Assembly (NCBI RefSeq): GCF_900177615.1
Contig: NZ_FXAP01000006.1
Span: forward strand, 1-64,000
Origin: Plantibacter flavus
GTDB taxonomy: Bacteria; Actinomycetota; Actinomycetes; Actinomycetales; Microbacteriaceae
Length of the DNA stretch: 64,000 bases
Reading direction: 5' to 3'
The notes below the pieces were generated by a model. That model was not told the DNA's origin and did not search any database. It saw only the letters and a list, made by a program, of their open reading frames with translations. The translations under genes and the position numbers were made by a program. Each line of letters opens with the position of its first letter. The stretch's first letter is position 1. This document shows positions 25,184 through 33,172 of this stretch, piece after piece.

Positions 25184-26128
25184 TCACCCCTTGAGTGCGC
25201 CGGATGCCAGCCCCTTCATGATCCGCTGGTTGAGGAACACGAACACGACGAGCAGCGAGAAGACGTTGATGCAGATGCCCGCGAACAGTGGCCCGTAGTC
25301 GACCTGGCCGAACTCCCCGCTGAAGTTCAGCAGGCCGGCCTGGATGGTGCGGAGGTCGGCGTTCGTCGTGAAGGTCAGCGAGATGAGCAGGTCGTTCCAG
25401 ATGGACAGGAACTGCACGAGCCCGATCGTGAAGAGCGCGTTCCGCACCATCGGCAGCCCGATGGACCAGAAGGAACGGATGATGCCGGCTCCGTCGATGG
25501 TCGACGCCTCGAACACCTCGCGCGGCACGGCCCGGAAGTAGGCGGTCATCATGAAGACCGTCAAGGGCATCCCGAGTGCCGTGTAGGTGATGATCATCGG
25601 CCAGTAGGTGTTCGTCAGGCCGAGGTTGAAGTAGGCGACGAAGAGCGGGACGAGGATCATCTGGCCGGGGATCATGATGCCGGAGATGAACAGCAGCAGC
25701 GTCAGGTTGCGCCGCTTCCACACCATCACCTCGAGGGCGAAGGCGGCCGCGACGCCGAAGATGAGGATGAAGACGAGCGACGGCAGGGTCACGATGACGC
25801 TGTTGAGCAGGTTCTGCGAGATGTTGCCGGTCGTCCAGGCCGTGACGTAGTTGTCGAAGCTCCACGACTCCGGGAGGGAGAAGGTGGACTCCTGCAGGAA
25901 CTCGCGCTGGTTCTTGAACGAGGACAGGAACAACCAGATGATCGGGTAGATCTCGATCACGAGCAGGAGTCCGATGAGGATGACCGAGGGCAGTTTCCGC
26001 AGGTAGTAGGCGCGCGAGCGGGGAGCGCGACGCATCTTCGGCCGGCGGACGGCGGTGCCGGATCCGTCGCCGCTGCCGCTCGAGGCCGGCGTGGTGGCGC
26101 CGTGCGCCGGGGTGATGGCGGTCGTCAT
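25184..26128 (-). CDS. ABC sugar transporter permease (MalG/UgpE type)
   Basis: This 314-residue integral membrane subunit of a carbohydrate ABC importer has six transmembrane helices after an Arg-rich cytoplasmic N-terminus of about 45 residues. The EAA loop contacting the ATPase is PREVFEASTIDGAGIIRSFW. The start ATG 26128 follows the upstream permease by four bases. No ATPase gene is present, so a shared MsiK-type ATPase elsewhere must energise it, as is common in actinobacteria. Confidence 0.92.
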   Translation of the reverse strand: MTTAITPAHGATTPASSGSGDGSGTAVRRPKMRRAPRSRAYYLRKLPSVILIGLLLVIEIYPIIWLFLSSFKNQREFLQESTFSLPESWSFDNYVTAWTTGNISQNLLNSVIVTLPSLVFILIFGVAAAFALEVMVWKRRNLTLLLFISGIMIPGQMILVPLFVAYFNLGLTNTYWPMIITYTALGMPLTVFMMTAYFRAVPREVFEASTIDGAGIIRSFWSIGLPMVRNALFTIGLVQFLSIWNDLLISLTFTTNADLRTIQAGLLNFSGEFGQVDYGPLFAGICINVFSLLVVFVFLNQRIMKGLASGALKG

Positions 26129-26132
26129 GGCG

Positions 26133-27014
26133 TCAGTCCTTCGTCAGGTCTTTGCGGGAGGTCTTGAAGATCAGGAGCGTCACGAGGAAGCACATGATCG
26201 TGAGCACGAACGCGAGTGTCGAGCCGTAGCCGTAGTTCTGGTACGTGAACGTCGTGTTGTACATGTACAGCGTCAGCGGGGTCGTGGCCGTCCCTGGCCC
26301 GCCGCCCGTCAAGGCGAGCACCGAGTCGAACACCTTGAGCGTCGCGTTGAAACTGAAGATCACCGCGGACAGCAGGACGGGGAGTGACAGCGGCACGATG
26401 ATGTACCGGACGAGCTTCAGGCCGCGGGCGCCGTCGATGCGGGCCGACTCGATCACCTCCTCGGGGATGTCGAGGAGCCCCGCATAGAGCAGGACGGCGT
26501 AGAAGCCCATCGACCGCCAGAGGTCCATGATGATGATCACGACGAACGCGCTGTCGGGCGAGCTGAACCAGTCCACCGAGTCGATGCCGAAGCCGTTCAG
26601 GATGGCGTTGACCGGTCCGGTCTGCGGCGCGACCTCGAACAGGCGCTTGAACAGCAGACCGACGGCGACGGTCGGCAGCACGACCGGGAAGAACACGAGC
26701 GTGCGGACGAGCGTCGACGCCTTCTTGAGGACGAAGACGTAGAAGAGGGAGAGTGCATACCCGAGGGCGATCTGCGCGACCGTCGCGATGAGCGAGTACT
26801 TGATGCTGAAGAAGATCGCTTCCGGTGCCGTCGGGTCGGCGAACAGCTGGGCGAAGTTGTCGAGGCCGACGAACTCGAAGCCGCGCAGGTCGCCCTGGAA
26901 GAAGGTGAGGCCGAACGACCACATCACCGGGACGAGCTTCACCAGGGTGAAGATGAGCAGGGCCGGGCCCAGCAGGATGGCGATGGCCTTCCTGTCGCCG
27001 AGGACGTCTTTCAT
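26133..27014 (-). CDS. ABC sugar transporter permease (MalF/UgpA type)
   Basis: This 293-residue membrane permease with about six helices is partner of the MalG-type protein encoded four bases downstream. The EAA loop is PEEVIESARIDGARGLKLVRY. The N-terminal DRKAIAILLGPALLIFTLVKL is the usual first helix. It lies 128 bases after the binding-protein gene, and a strong hairpin in that gap (27102-27137) probably lowers its expression relative to the binding protein. Confidence 0.92.
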   Translation of the reverse strand: MKDVLGDRKAIAILLGPALLIFTLVKLVPVMWSFGLTFFQGDLRGFEFVGLDNFAQLFADPTAPEAIFFSIKYSLIATVAQIALGYALSLFYVFVLKKASTLVRTLVFFPVVLPTVAVGLLFKRLFEVAPQTGPVNAILNGFGIDSVDWFSSPDSAFVVIIIMDLWRSMGFYAVLLYAGLLDIPEEVIESARIDGARGLKLVRYIIVPLSLPVLLSAVIFSFNATLKVFDSVLALTGGGPGTATTPLTLYMYNTTFTYQNYGYGSTLAFVLTIMCFLVTLLIFKTSRKDLTKD

Positions 27015-27101
27015 GCTGTGCTCCTGAGTCGGTCGGGGGACCGTGAGGCTGGGCGGCGAGGTGCGTGACCCGCTGCGGGGGTGGACGTCCGCGGACGGAC
27101 G

Positions 27102-27137
27102 GATCCGGTCGCCGGGCGACTGCCGGGCGACCGGATC
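27102..27137 (-). terminator. Intercistronic hairpin between binding protein and permease genes
   Basis: Perfect 12-base arms GATCCGGTCGCC (27102-27113) and GGCGACCGGATC (27126-27137) flank a 12-base loop immediately after the binding-protein stop. There is no U-tract. A partial terminator or 3'-end stabiliser here would give the usual excess of binding protein over permease. Confidence 0.6.
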
Positions 27138-27142
27138 GCCGG

Positions 27143-28459
27143 CTACTTCTTGAGACCCGCGTCCACGCCGGCCTGGACGAGCGCCGCGAAGTCCTCGGGG
27201 GAGATGCCGCCGGTGAGCAGCGGGGCGGCGTTGGTCTGGGCGTCGACGCCGGCCTTCTCGGGGAGGAAGGTCTCGAACCAGGTGACCGTCTCATCGGTGT
27301 CGGCCATGATGCCCTGCACCTCGGCGGTGAGCGCCGGGACGTCGGTGACCTCTTCGTTGAGCTTGAACCCGGAGATGACGCCCTGGTTCTTCAGCACGCT
27401 GGAGCCGTAGTTCTCCGCGATGCAGCTCAGCCAGCCGCCGACCTTCTCCTCGTCGTAGCCCTTCGTGGAGAACGAGGTCGCCGCACCGGTGTTGGCCGGG
27501 TACTGGTCGATCGAACCCTTGCCGCCTTCGACGGTCGGGAACGGCATGAAGCCGACCGCGTCCTCACCGATCTGGTTGAGCTCGGTGTTGTAGACGTCGG
27601 CGAGCATCCAGGTGCCGTTGTACATCATGGCCGCGTTGCCGGTGAAGAACTCGCTCGTCGCGGTCTGCATGTCCATCGTCGTGATGCCGGCACCGAAGTA
27701 CTTGCCGAGGTCCGCGACGGCGGTGATCGCCTCGACGTACTCGGGGTCGGTCAGCTTGGCGTCACCCGAGGCGATGTCGTTCATCGCGTCCGGGCCGAGC
27801 AGGCGGAAGAGGTAGGTGCTGATGTAGCGGGTGATCGTCCACCCCTGGGCGCCGGAGACCGTGAAGGCGGACTTGCCGGAGGCCTGCACCGTGTCGGCCG
27901 CGTCGAGCAGTTCGTCCCACGTCTGCGGGACCGCGATGCCGAGGTCCGTGAACATCGTCTTGTTGTAGAAGAAGCCCTCGACGTTGTACTGGTAGGGCAT
28001 CGAGACGAAACGGTCGCCGTAGATGTTCTTCACGGTGGCGACGGCCGAGGGGAGGATGTCGTCCATGACGCCCAGCTCGGTGAGGGTGTCCTCGAGGTCG
28101 AGGACGGTGTCGTCGTCGCCGAGGGTGCCGCCGGGCCGCAGCGGTGCGGTCGGTGCGGTGAAGGTGGTGGGCAGGGCGTTCTGGCTGGCGAGCAGGGTGA
28201 CGCGCTGGAGCACGTCGGCCTGGGGCAGGGTCTCGACCTTGAGCGGCAGTGCCTTCTCGTTCGCGGCGCACGCGCCGTCGCCGAGAGCGGTGAGTTCGTC
28301 GCGGACGATCGAGTTCTCGACGGCCGCGAGGTAGTCGAACGACGTGGCGCTCGATGCGCCGCCGTTCCCTGCGCAGGCGGTCAGGGCGAGAGCGGTGACG
28401 CCGAGAGCGGCGATGGCGGTGGCCGACCGACGTTTCGGGGCCCGGTGCGCTGTGGACAC
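27143..28459 (-). CDS. Sugar ABC transporter substrate-binding lipoprotein
   Basis: This 438-residue extracytoplasmic solute-binding protein of the family 1 (MalE-like) group starts at GTG 28459, supported by AAGGAGG five bases upstream. The signal peptide ends in the lipobox LTAC with Cys29 as lipidation site. Binding-protein features are the hinge PYQYNVEGFFYNKTMF, TWDELLDAADTV, and FFTGNAAMMYNGTWMLADV. It captures an oligosaccharide for the two permeases downstream. The upstream promoter region contains a LacI-type operator at 28522. The surrounding glycosidases suggest rhamnose- or galactose-containing oligosaccharides. Confidence 0.9.
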   Translation of the reverse strand: MSTAHRAPKRRSATAIAALGVTALALTACAGNGGASSATSFDYLAAVENSIVRDELTALGDGACAANEKALPLKVETLPQADVLQRVTLLASQNALPTTFTAPTAPLRPGGTLGDDDTVLDLEDTLTELGVMDDILPSAVATVKNIYGDRFVSMPYQYNVEGFFYNKTMFTDLGIAVPQTWDELLDAADTVQASGKSAFTVSGAQGWTITRYISTYLFRLLGPDAMNDIASGDAKLTDPEYVEAITAVADLGKYFGAGITTMDMQTATSEFFTGNAAMMYNGTWMLADVYNTELNQIGEDAVGFMPFPTVEGGKGSIDQYPANTGAATSFSTKGYDEEKVGGWLSCIAENYGSSVLKNQGVISGFKLNEEVTDVPALTAEVQGIMADTDETVTWFETFLPEKAGVDAQTNAAPLLTGGISPEDFAALVQAGVDAGLKK

Positions 28460-28521
28460 ATTTCCTCCTTGAAGATGTGGCAGTGATGTTGAGACGCGAG
28501 CGGTGATGGTCGCGAGCAAAG

Positions 28522-28535
28522 TTGAAGCGTTTCAA
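28522..28535. promoter_or_regulatory. LacI-type operator for the ABC importer operon
   Basis: TTGAAGCGTTTCAA is the most symmetrical of the four copies (TTGAA/TTCAA arms) and lies 63 bases before the binding-protein start. This predicts repression of the importer by the same LacI regulator as the rhamnosidase and five-gene operon. Confidence 0.72.
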
Positions 28536-28633
28536 TTGCTGAGGCTAACCGCGCTCGGGTCGCATGTCAAGCGTCGGATCAGTTCCGCTCGGCGAGGCAC
28601 TTCGGGCATGACGACGGCTGGACGGAATGCATA

Positions 28634-28662
28634 TTGACACGTTTCAAGACGGCGACGAGAAT
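28634..28662 (+). promoter_or_regulatory. Promoter with overlapping LacI operator for the SDR operon
   Basis: TTGACA (28634-28639) and GAGAAT (28657-28662) are 17 bases apart. The operator TTGACACGTTTCAA covers the -35 box and is identical over all 14 bases to the copy at 13735. Confidence 0.68.
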
Positions 28663-28760
28663 GGGTGATCGTCGTCCCGTGATCTCGATCATGTCGGCAC
28701 GACCACAGTCAACGACGATAAACGGCGATTCAACCCGCCGGACGAGGAACGGAACCGCAC

Positions 28761-29510
28761 ATGAGGTTGCAGGGCAAACGAGCCGTCATCACCGGGGCAG
28801 CAGGAGCGCTCGGCCGGGTGATCGCCCAGAGGCTCGCCGCGGAGGGGGCCGACGTAGCCGGCCTCGACCTCAACGCCGCGGGGCTCGAGGAGACGGCGGA
28901 ACTCGTCCGTGCGCACGGGGTGCGGGCCGCATCGGCGACGGCCGACCTGACCGACTTCGACGCCGTCCAGGCTGCCGTCGGCGGCATCGTCGACGAGTGG
29001 GGCGGGGTCGACATCCTGCTGAACGGTGCGGGCGGCGGCGCGGTCAGCTTGTTCCACGAGATGACGTACGAGACCTGGATGACCCAGATGGACCGCAACC
29101 TCAACTCGGTGTTCAACGTCACGCGCGCGGTCCTGCCCTCGATGCTCGAACAGCGCTCCGGTCGCATCATCAGCATCGCGTCCATCGCCGCCGTCAGTGG
29201 CGGACGCCTCGTGCGCGGGGCGACGGCCTACGCCGCGGCCAAGGCCGGCGTCGTCGGACTCACGAAGGCGCTCGCGATCGAGGTCGCCGAACAGGGGGTC
29301 ACCGTCAACGCGCTCGCCCCCGGAGCGCAGGCGACGCCCGGCCGCGACAACGACACTCCCGAGCGTCGCGAAGCCCTCCTCGACCAGATCCCCACACGCC
29401 TGCTCGGCGAACCGGAGCACCTCGCGGAGACCGTCGTGTTCCTCGCGTCGCCCGCCGCGGTGAACATCACCGGGCTGATCCTGCCGCTCGACGGCGGACA
29501 CTCGATCTAG
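28761..29510 (+). CDS. SDR-family NAD(P)-dependent oxidoreductase
   Basis: This 249-residue classical short-chain dehydrogenase has the cofactor motif TGAAGALG (11-18), NGAGG at 88-92, and catalytic Ser141, Tyr157 and Lys161 (AYAAAKAG). The C-terminus is ITGLILPLDGGHSI. Its place between a sugar importer and a LacI gene suggests a sugar dehydrogenase, for example the first oxidation of a non-phosphorylative pathway whose lactone the SMP-30 protein would open. It is expressed from the operator-covered promoter at 28634 and followed after 20 bases by a decarboxylase-like gene. Confidence 0.87.
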   Translation: MRLQGKRAVITGAAGALGRVIAQRLAAEGADVAGLDLNAAGLEETAELVRAHGVRAASATADLTDFDAVQAAVGGIVDEWGGVDILLNGAGGGAVSLFHEMTYETWMTQMDRNLNSVFNVTRAVLPSMLEQRSGRIISIASIAAVSGGRLVRGATAYAAAKAGVVGLTKALAIEVAEQGVTVNALAPGAQATPGRDNDTPERREALLDQIPTRLLGEPEHLAETVVFLASPAAVNITGLILPLDGGHSI

Positions 29511-29530
29511 GCGACGGGACGGCGACGACG

Positions 29531-29971
29531 ATGACGACACAGGACGACGGCCTCACGAGGCTCGAGCGCGGCAAGGCGAAATTCGACGAGGTGTACGGCG
29601 AGGGCAGGTCGGAGGGGCTCGTCGCGATGCAGACGGGGCTCGCGCAGGACCTCGCGCGCTTCGGCATCGAGTTCAACTTCGGCGACATCTACTCCCGGCC
29701 GGGGCTCACGCTGGCGCAGCGGGAGCTCATCACCCTCGCGGCGCTCGTCGCGCTCGGTGGGCTCGAACCACAGCTGCGCGGCCACACCCGCGGTGCGATC
29801 AACGTGGGCTGCACCGCGACGGAGATCCTCGAGACGGTCATCCACACCGTGCAGTACGCGGGGTTCCCTCGCGCCCTCAACGCGATCCGGGTCGTCACCG
29901 ACGCCCTCATCGAGGTCGGCGTGGAGATCCCCGAGCCGCTCGGGCCGGAGCCGCATCGCGATCAGGAGTGA
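29531..29971 (+). CDS. Carboxymuconolactone-decarboxylase-family protein
   Basis: This 146-residue all-helical AhpD/CMD-fold protein has the conserved region SRPGLTLAQRELITLAALVALGG, then QLRGHTRGAINVGCTATEILETVIHT. The CxxC of peroxidase members is absent and a single Cys (VGCT) remains, so it is of the decarboxylase-like type rather than AhpD. In this setting it probably acts on a lactone or keto-acid intermediate. ATG 29531 is 20 bases after the SDR stop, same operon. Upstream frame extensions are not supported by homology. Confidence 0.83.
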   Translation: MTTQDDGLTRLERGKAKFDEVYGEGRSEGLVAMQTGLAQDLARFGIEFNFGDIYSRPGLTLAQRELITLAALVALGGLEPQLRGHTRGAINVGCTATEILETVIHTVQYAGFPRALNAIRVVTDALIEVGVEIPEPLGPEPHRDQE

Positions 29972-30048
29972 CCCGGACGGGGCGATCTAGACTGAGCCGG
30001 GCCGCGGGAACGCTCCCGGGGGATGCAGCACGAGAGCAGGGGTGAACC

Positions 30049-31086
30049 ATGGGACGAGTCGGAATCCGCGAGGTCGCGACGCTCGCCGACGTCTCCATGG
30101 GGACGGTCTCCCACTACATCAACCACCCCGATCGCGTCTCGCCGGAGAAGCAGGAACGCATCCAGCGGGCGATCGACCAGCTGGGGTTCGTGCGGAACAA
30201 CGCGGCCTGGCAACTCCGTCTCGGTCGGAGCGGCACCATCGCGTACATCGCGCCGGACGTCAGCAACCCGTTCTTCGCGACCATCGCCGAAGGGGTGGAG
30301 CAGCGCGCGGCCGAAGACGGTCTCTCGGTGTTCATCGCCAACTCGAACCGGAGTCGTGAGCGCGAGGACGCCTATCTCGGCATGTTCGAGGCGCAGCGCG
30401 TGCAGGGCATGCTCGTCGCCTCCCACGAGTCAGTCGAGGAGCGGTTGACGAGCATCCGGCAGCGGGGCATCCCGTCGGTCCTCGTCGGACAGCTCGCGTC
30501 GTCACCGGACCAGCCGTCGGTGTCGGTCGACGACGTCCGTGGCGGGTTCCTCGCCGCGGAGCATCTGCTGCAGACCGGGCGTCGACGGCTCGCGTTCGTC
30601 GGTGGTCCGCTCGGCATCCGCCAGGTCGCCGATCGGTTCGAGGGTGCGAGTGCGGCCGTCGCAGCGGTTCCGGGATCCACGCTCGAGGTGATCGCGGGCA
30701 CGGAGCGCACGATCGCCGAGGGGCGCCAGCTCGGACGCGCGATCGCCGCACGGCCGGTCGACGCCCGTCCCGACGCCGTCTTCGCGGTCAACGACCTGCT
30801 GGCGCTCGGCATCATGCAGGCGCTCGTGGTCGAGCACGGGGTCCGGGTCCCCGAGGACATCGCGATCGTCGGCTACGACGACATCGAGTTCGCTGAGTCG
30901 TCGATCATCCCGCTCACCTCGGTGCGTGCGCCGCACGAGGGCTTCGGTGTCGCGGCCGTCGAGCTGCTCCTCCAGGAGTTCGCCGTCGCCGACGGTGCCC
31001 CCCTCCCGCCCCCGTCATCCCGCCACATCGTCTTCGCCCCCGAACTCGTCCCCCGAGCCAGCTCGCGAACGGTCACCAACGGCTAG
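30049..31086 (+). CDS. LacI-family transcriptional regulator
   Basis: This 345-residue repressor has the helix-turn-helix and hinge at about 5-60 (IREVATLADVSMGTVSHYIN), then the two-lobe sugar-binding domain with IAYIAPDVSNPFFATIAEG, DAVFAVNDLLALGIMQ and IVGYDDIEFAESSIIPLTSV. It is the only intact LacI gene close to the four TTGA(C/A)(A/G)CGTTTCAA sites, so it is the best candidate to bind them. Relief by a rhamnose- or galactose-derived inducer is an inference. The last residues (SSRTVTNG) are encoded by one arm of palindrome 31060-31128. It is related to the decayed LacI at 1-700. Confidence 0.92.
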   Translation: MGRVGIREVATLADVSMGTVSHYINHPDRVSPEKQERIQRAIDQLGFVRNNAAWQLRLGRSGTIAYIAPDVSNPFFATIAEGVEQRAAEDGLSVFIANSNRSREREDAYLGMFEAQRVQGMLVASHESVEERLTSIRQRGIPSVLVGQLASSPDQPSVSVDDVRGGFLAAEHLLQTGRRRLAFVGGPLGIRQVADRFEGASAAVAAVPGSTLEVIAGTERTIAEGRQLGRAIAARPVDARPDAVFAVNDLLALGIMQALVVEHGVRVPEDIAIVGYDDIEFAESSIIPLTSVRAPHEGFGVAAVELLLQEFAVADGAPLPPPSSRHIVFAPELVPRASSRTVTNG

Positions 31087-31128
31087 TCCAGCGCCCCGTC
31101 ACTGTGCTGGAGTGACAGTTCGCGGGCT
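31060..31128. repeat. Palindrome family A, copy 1, overlapping two convergent gene ends
   Basis: The arms AGCTCGCGAACGGTCACC (from 31060) and AGTGACAGTTCGCGGGCT (31111-31128) pair imperfectly and match the 43327, 48407 and 51857 elements. The left arm encodes the end of the LacI protein and the right arm the end of the SMP-30 protein, both reading RTVT before their stops. Confidence 0.75.
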
Positions 31129-32022
31129 TTGGCGGGTGGCGGTTCGGATGCGGTAGAGAGATGTGCTGGCCGTGATGTAGAGGGTGCGGCCGTCGGGGTC
31201 GCCGAAGCAGACGTTCGCGGTGCGCTCCGGGACCGGGATGCGCAGGATGGTCGCGCCGGACGGGTCGAACACCTCGACGCCGTCACCGGCCGACGACCAG
31301 ACATTGCCGTCGACGTCGATCCGGAAGCCGTCGGACGCGGGTACCGCGGTGCTCGCGAAGGTGCGACCCGGGGTGTCACCGAAGACGACCGAGACGCCGT
31401 CCTCCGCGACGTCGTACGCGGCGATGCGGAGTGCACCGTCACCGGTGTCCGACACGTACAGGATCGACTCGTCAGGGGAGAACGCGAGCCCGTTCGGGTG
31501 CACGAGCGAGGTGATGACGGGTTCGACCACGCCGGTCGCCGGCTCGAAGCGGAAGACGTAGCAGCCGTCGTACTCCTGCTCACCCGGGTGCCCCTCACGG
31601 CCGCTGGCGTCGATGCCGTACGGAGGGTCGGTGAACCAGATCGAGCCGTCGGAGTGCACGACGACGTCGTTCGGGGAGTTGAACCGGCCGCCGGACCAAC
31701 GGTCGACAAGCGTGATCGGACCGTCGGGCCCCTCGACCTCGACCGCGCGCCGCCCGTGACTGCACTGCACGACCCGGCCCTCGCGGTCGATCGTGCGGCC
31801 GTTCGTGTACTCGGCGCCGTCGCGGAACACGGCCGTCTCACCGGTCGCGGTGTCGAACTCGAGGATGCGGTCGTTCGGGATGTCGCTCCAGCGCACGCGG
31901 CCGGTCTCCGCGATCCACGCGGGCCCTTCGCTCCAGATCGCGCCCGTGTACAGGTGCTCGAGTTCGGCTCCCTCAGCGAGCAGCGGCGAAGGATCGGTCA
32001 TGGTGACGTCGTCGTCGGTCAT
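31099..32022 (-). CDS. SMP-30/gluconolactonase-family lactonase
   Basis: This 307-residue six-bladed beta-propeller hydrolase probably opens a sugar lactone using a bound divalent metal. Signatures are WSEGPAWI (Glu ligand), DIPNDRILEFD, NSPNDVVVHSDGSIWFTDPPYG, HPNGLAFSPDESILYVSDTG (Asn and Asp ligands) and DGFRIDVDGNVWSS. ATG 32022 is taken as start because homology begins soon after. ATG 32001 is also possible. It is convergent with the LacI gene and probably follows the SDR in a non-phosphorylative sugar route. Its tail PRTVTPAQ comes from the palindrome arm. Confidence 0.87.
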   Translation of the reverse strand: MTDDDVTMTDPSPLLAEGAELEHLYTGAIWSEGPAWIAETGRVRWSDIPNDRILEFDTATGETAVFRDGAEYTNGRTIDREGRVVQCSHGRRAVEVEGPDGPITLVDRWSGGRFNSPNDVVVHSDGSIWFTDPPYGIDASGREGHPGEQEYDGCYVFRFEPATGVVEPVITSLVHPNGLAFSPDESILYVSDTGDGALRIAAYDVAEDGVSVVFGDTPGRTFASTAVPASDGFRIDVDGNVWSSAGDGVEVFDPSGATILRIPVPERTANVCFGDPDGRTLYITASTSLYRIRTATRQSPRTVTPAQ

Positions 32023-32051
32023 GACGCCCAGCCTATTCGGCAGGTGCCGGT

Positions 32052-32483
32052 CTACGCCGGGTCGATGGGGGAGGAGCCGAGGTTGCGGGCGCTCGGTCGG
32101 GTGACGGGCGGCTCGACGATCGACTCCAGGAAGGCCCACGCGTCCATGCGCCAGCGGTCACCGGCGACGTCGATGGCCTCGATCCGGAACGGTGGCGTGA
32201 GGATCGCGTCCCAGTCGATCGAGTCGAGCACGCGTCGCGGGATCATCTCGTCGACGTACGGCGCCTCACGCTCCGGATCCGGAGCGACCTCGGGGGCGTC
32301 GTCGTCGACGAGGACCTCGAGTCGGTCGATCATCGCGTCGTCGAACTCCTGCATGCGGGTCACGAGCGTGTGGAGTTCGTCGGGTTCGAGACCGGCGACG
32401 AGTTCGAGCAGATAGGCGCGCCCCGGATACGACTCCGCGGGCACGTCGACGATGTTGTACCGGCCGTCGTCGGAGATCCACAT
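32052..32483 (-). CDS. Hypothetical acidic protein
   Basis: This 143-residue soluble protein is rich in Asp and Glu, starting MWISDDGRYNIVDVPAESYPG, with the central helix LVTRMQEFDDAMIDRLEVLV. It has no signal peptide, membrane helix or recognised domain. Composition and codon use match the region, so it is probably real. It lies 29 bases downstream of the SMP-30 start region on the same strand, but no functional link is visible. Confidence 0.6.
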   Translation of the reverse strand: MWISDDGRYNIVDVPAESYPGRAYLLELVAGLEPDELHTLVTRMQEFDDAMIDRLEVLVDDDAPEVAPDPEREAPYVDEMIPRRVLDSIDWDAILTPPFRIEAIDVAGDRWRMDAWAFLESIVEPPVTRPSARNLGSSPIDPA

Positions 32484-32520
32484 ACGTCAACGCTAGCCCG
32501 TCGCGGCTGGAGGCCTGCGG

Positions 32521-32577
32521 TGAGGTGCGTCGATTCGTCGTTCGAGTCGCCGTGGGACGACGAGTCGCCGCACCTCA
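32521..32577. repeat. Intergenic palindrome TGAGGTGCG...CGCACCTCA
   Basis: Arms 32521-32541 and 32557-32577 match in 19 of 21 positions around a 15-base loop. The right arm contains the stop codon of the acetyltransferase gene at 32575. It is placed like a terminator between two minus-strand genes. Confidence 0.6.
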
Positions 32578-33015
32578 GTCGGTCGGCACCTGGCTCGGGT
32601 GGACGGGCAGTTGCGCGGCAGGCCGGACGAGCGCCGTCGGGCCGGGGTCGGTGAACCCGAACTGCTCGTAGAGGCCGTGCGCGTCGCTCGTGAAGAGCGT
32701 CCACCGGAAGTGCGCGCCGGGACCGTCGTCGATCATCGCCTGCACGATCCGCTTGCCGAGCCCGTGGCCCCGGTGTGCTTCGTCGACGATCACGTCGGCG
32801 AGGTAGCCGAAGCCGAGTCCGTCTGACACCGCTCGTGCGAAGCCGACCTGTGCGCCGGTCTCCTCCTCGTACACGCCGATCACGCGCCAGGCGTCGTCGA
32901 TCTGCGCCTCGACGTCGGCCTGGCTGCGCCACTTGGCCCAGTAGACCTCGCGGAGCAGGGCCCATACGGCGTCCCGGTCGATGCGGTCCTTCGAGTCGTC
33001 GGTGCGGTAGCCCAT
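32575..33015 (-). CDS. GNAT-family N-acetyltransferase
   Basis: This 146-residue acetyl-CoA-dependent transferase has the core strand LADVIVDEAHRGHGLGKRIVQAMI, whose R-G-H-G-L-G is the pyrophosphate-binding loop. The C-terminal DAHGLYEQFGFTDPG is the usual beta6 region. ATG 33015 is preferred, because 23 upstream residues of a longer frame lack homology. The acceptor substrate is unknown. Monocistronic. Confidence 0.85.
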   Translation of the reverse strand: MGYRTDDSKDRIDRDAVWALLREVYWAKWRSQADVEAQIDDAWRVIGVYEEETGAQVGFARAVSDGLGFGYLADVIVDEAHRGHGLGKRIVQAMIDDGPGAHFRWTLFTSDAHGLYEQFGFTDPGPTALVRPAAQLPVHPSQVPTD

Positions 33016-33172
33016 CGGCCCACTGTAGGACGGTCGGTGCCGGGCCATGGAGAGCCAGTCCGGCCTCGGTGGCCCGCTCGTCATCGGGCGACACGACGGA
33101 ATAGTCGAGCCGTCCGCGGGCTTAGCGTGAGGAGAAGCACCAACGATGCACAGAACCCTGGAGGATCATCAG

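Larger units (their letters stand above)
28460..28760. other. Divergent regulatory region between importer and SDR operons
   Basis: This 301-base gap has no gene. It holds two LacI-type operators (28522-28535 and 28634-28647), the plus-strand promoter at 28634-28662 and a relatively AT-rich stretch typical of promoters in this genome. No riboswitch or attenuator is recognised. Confidence 0.6.
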
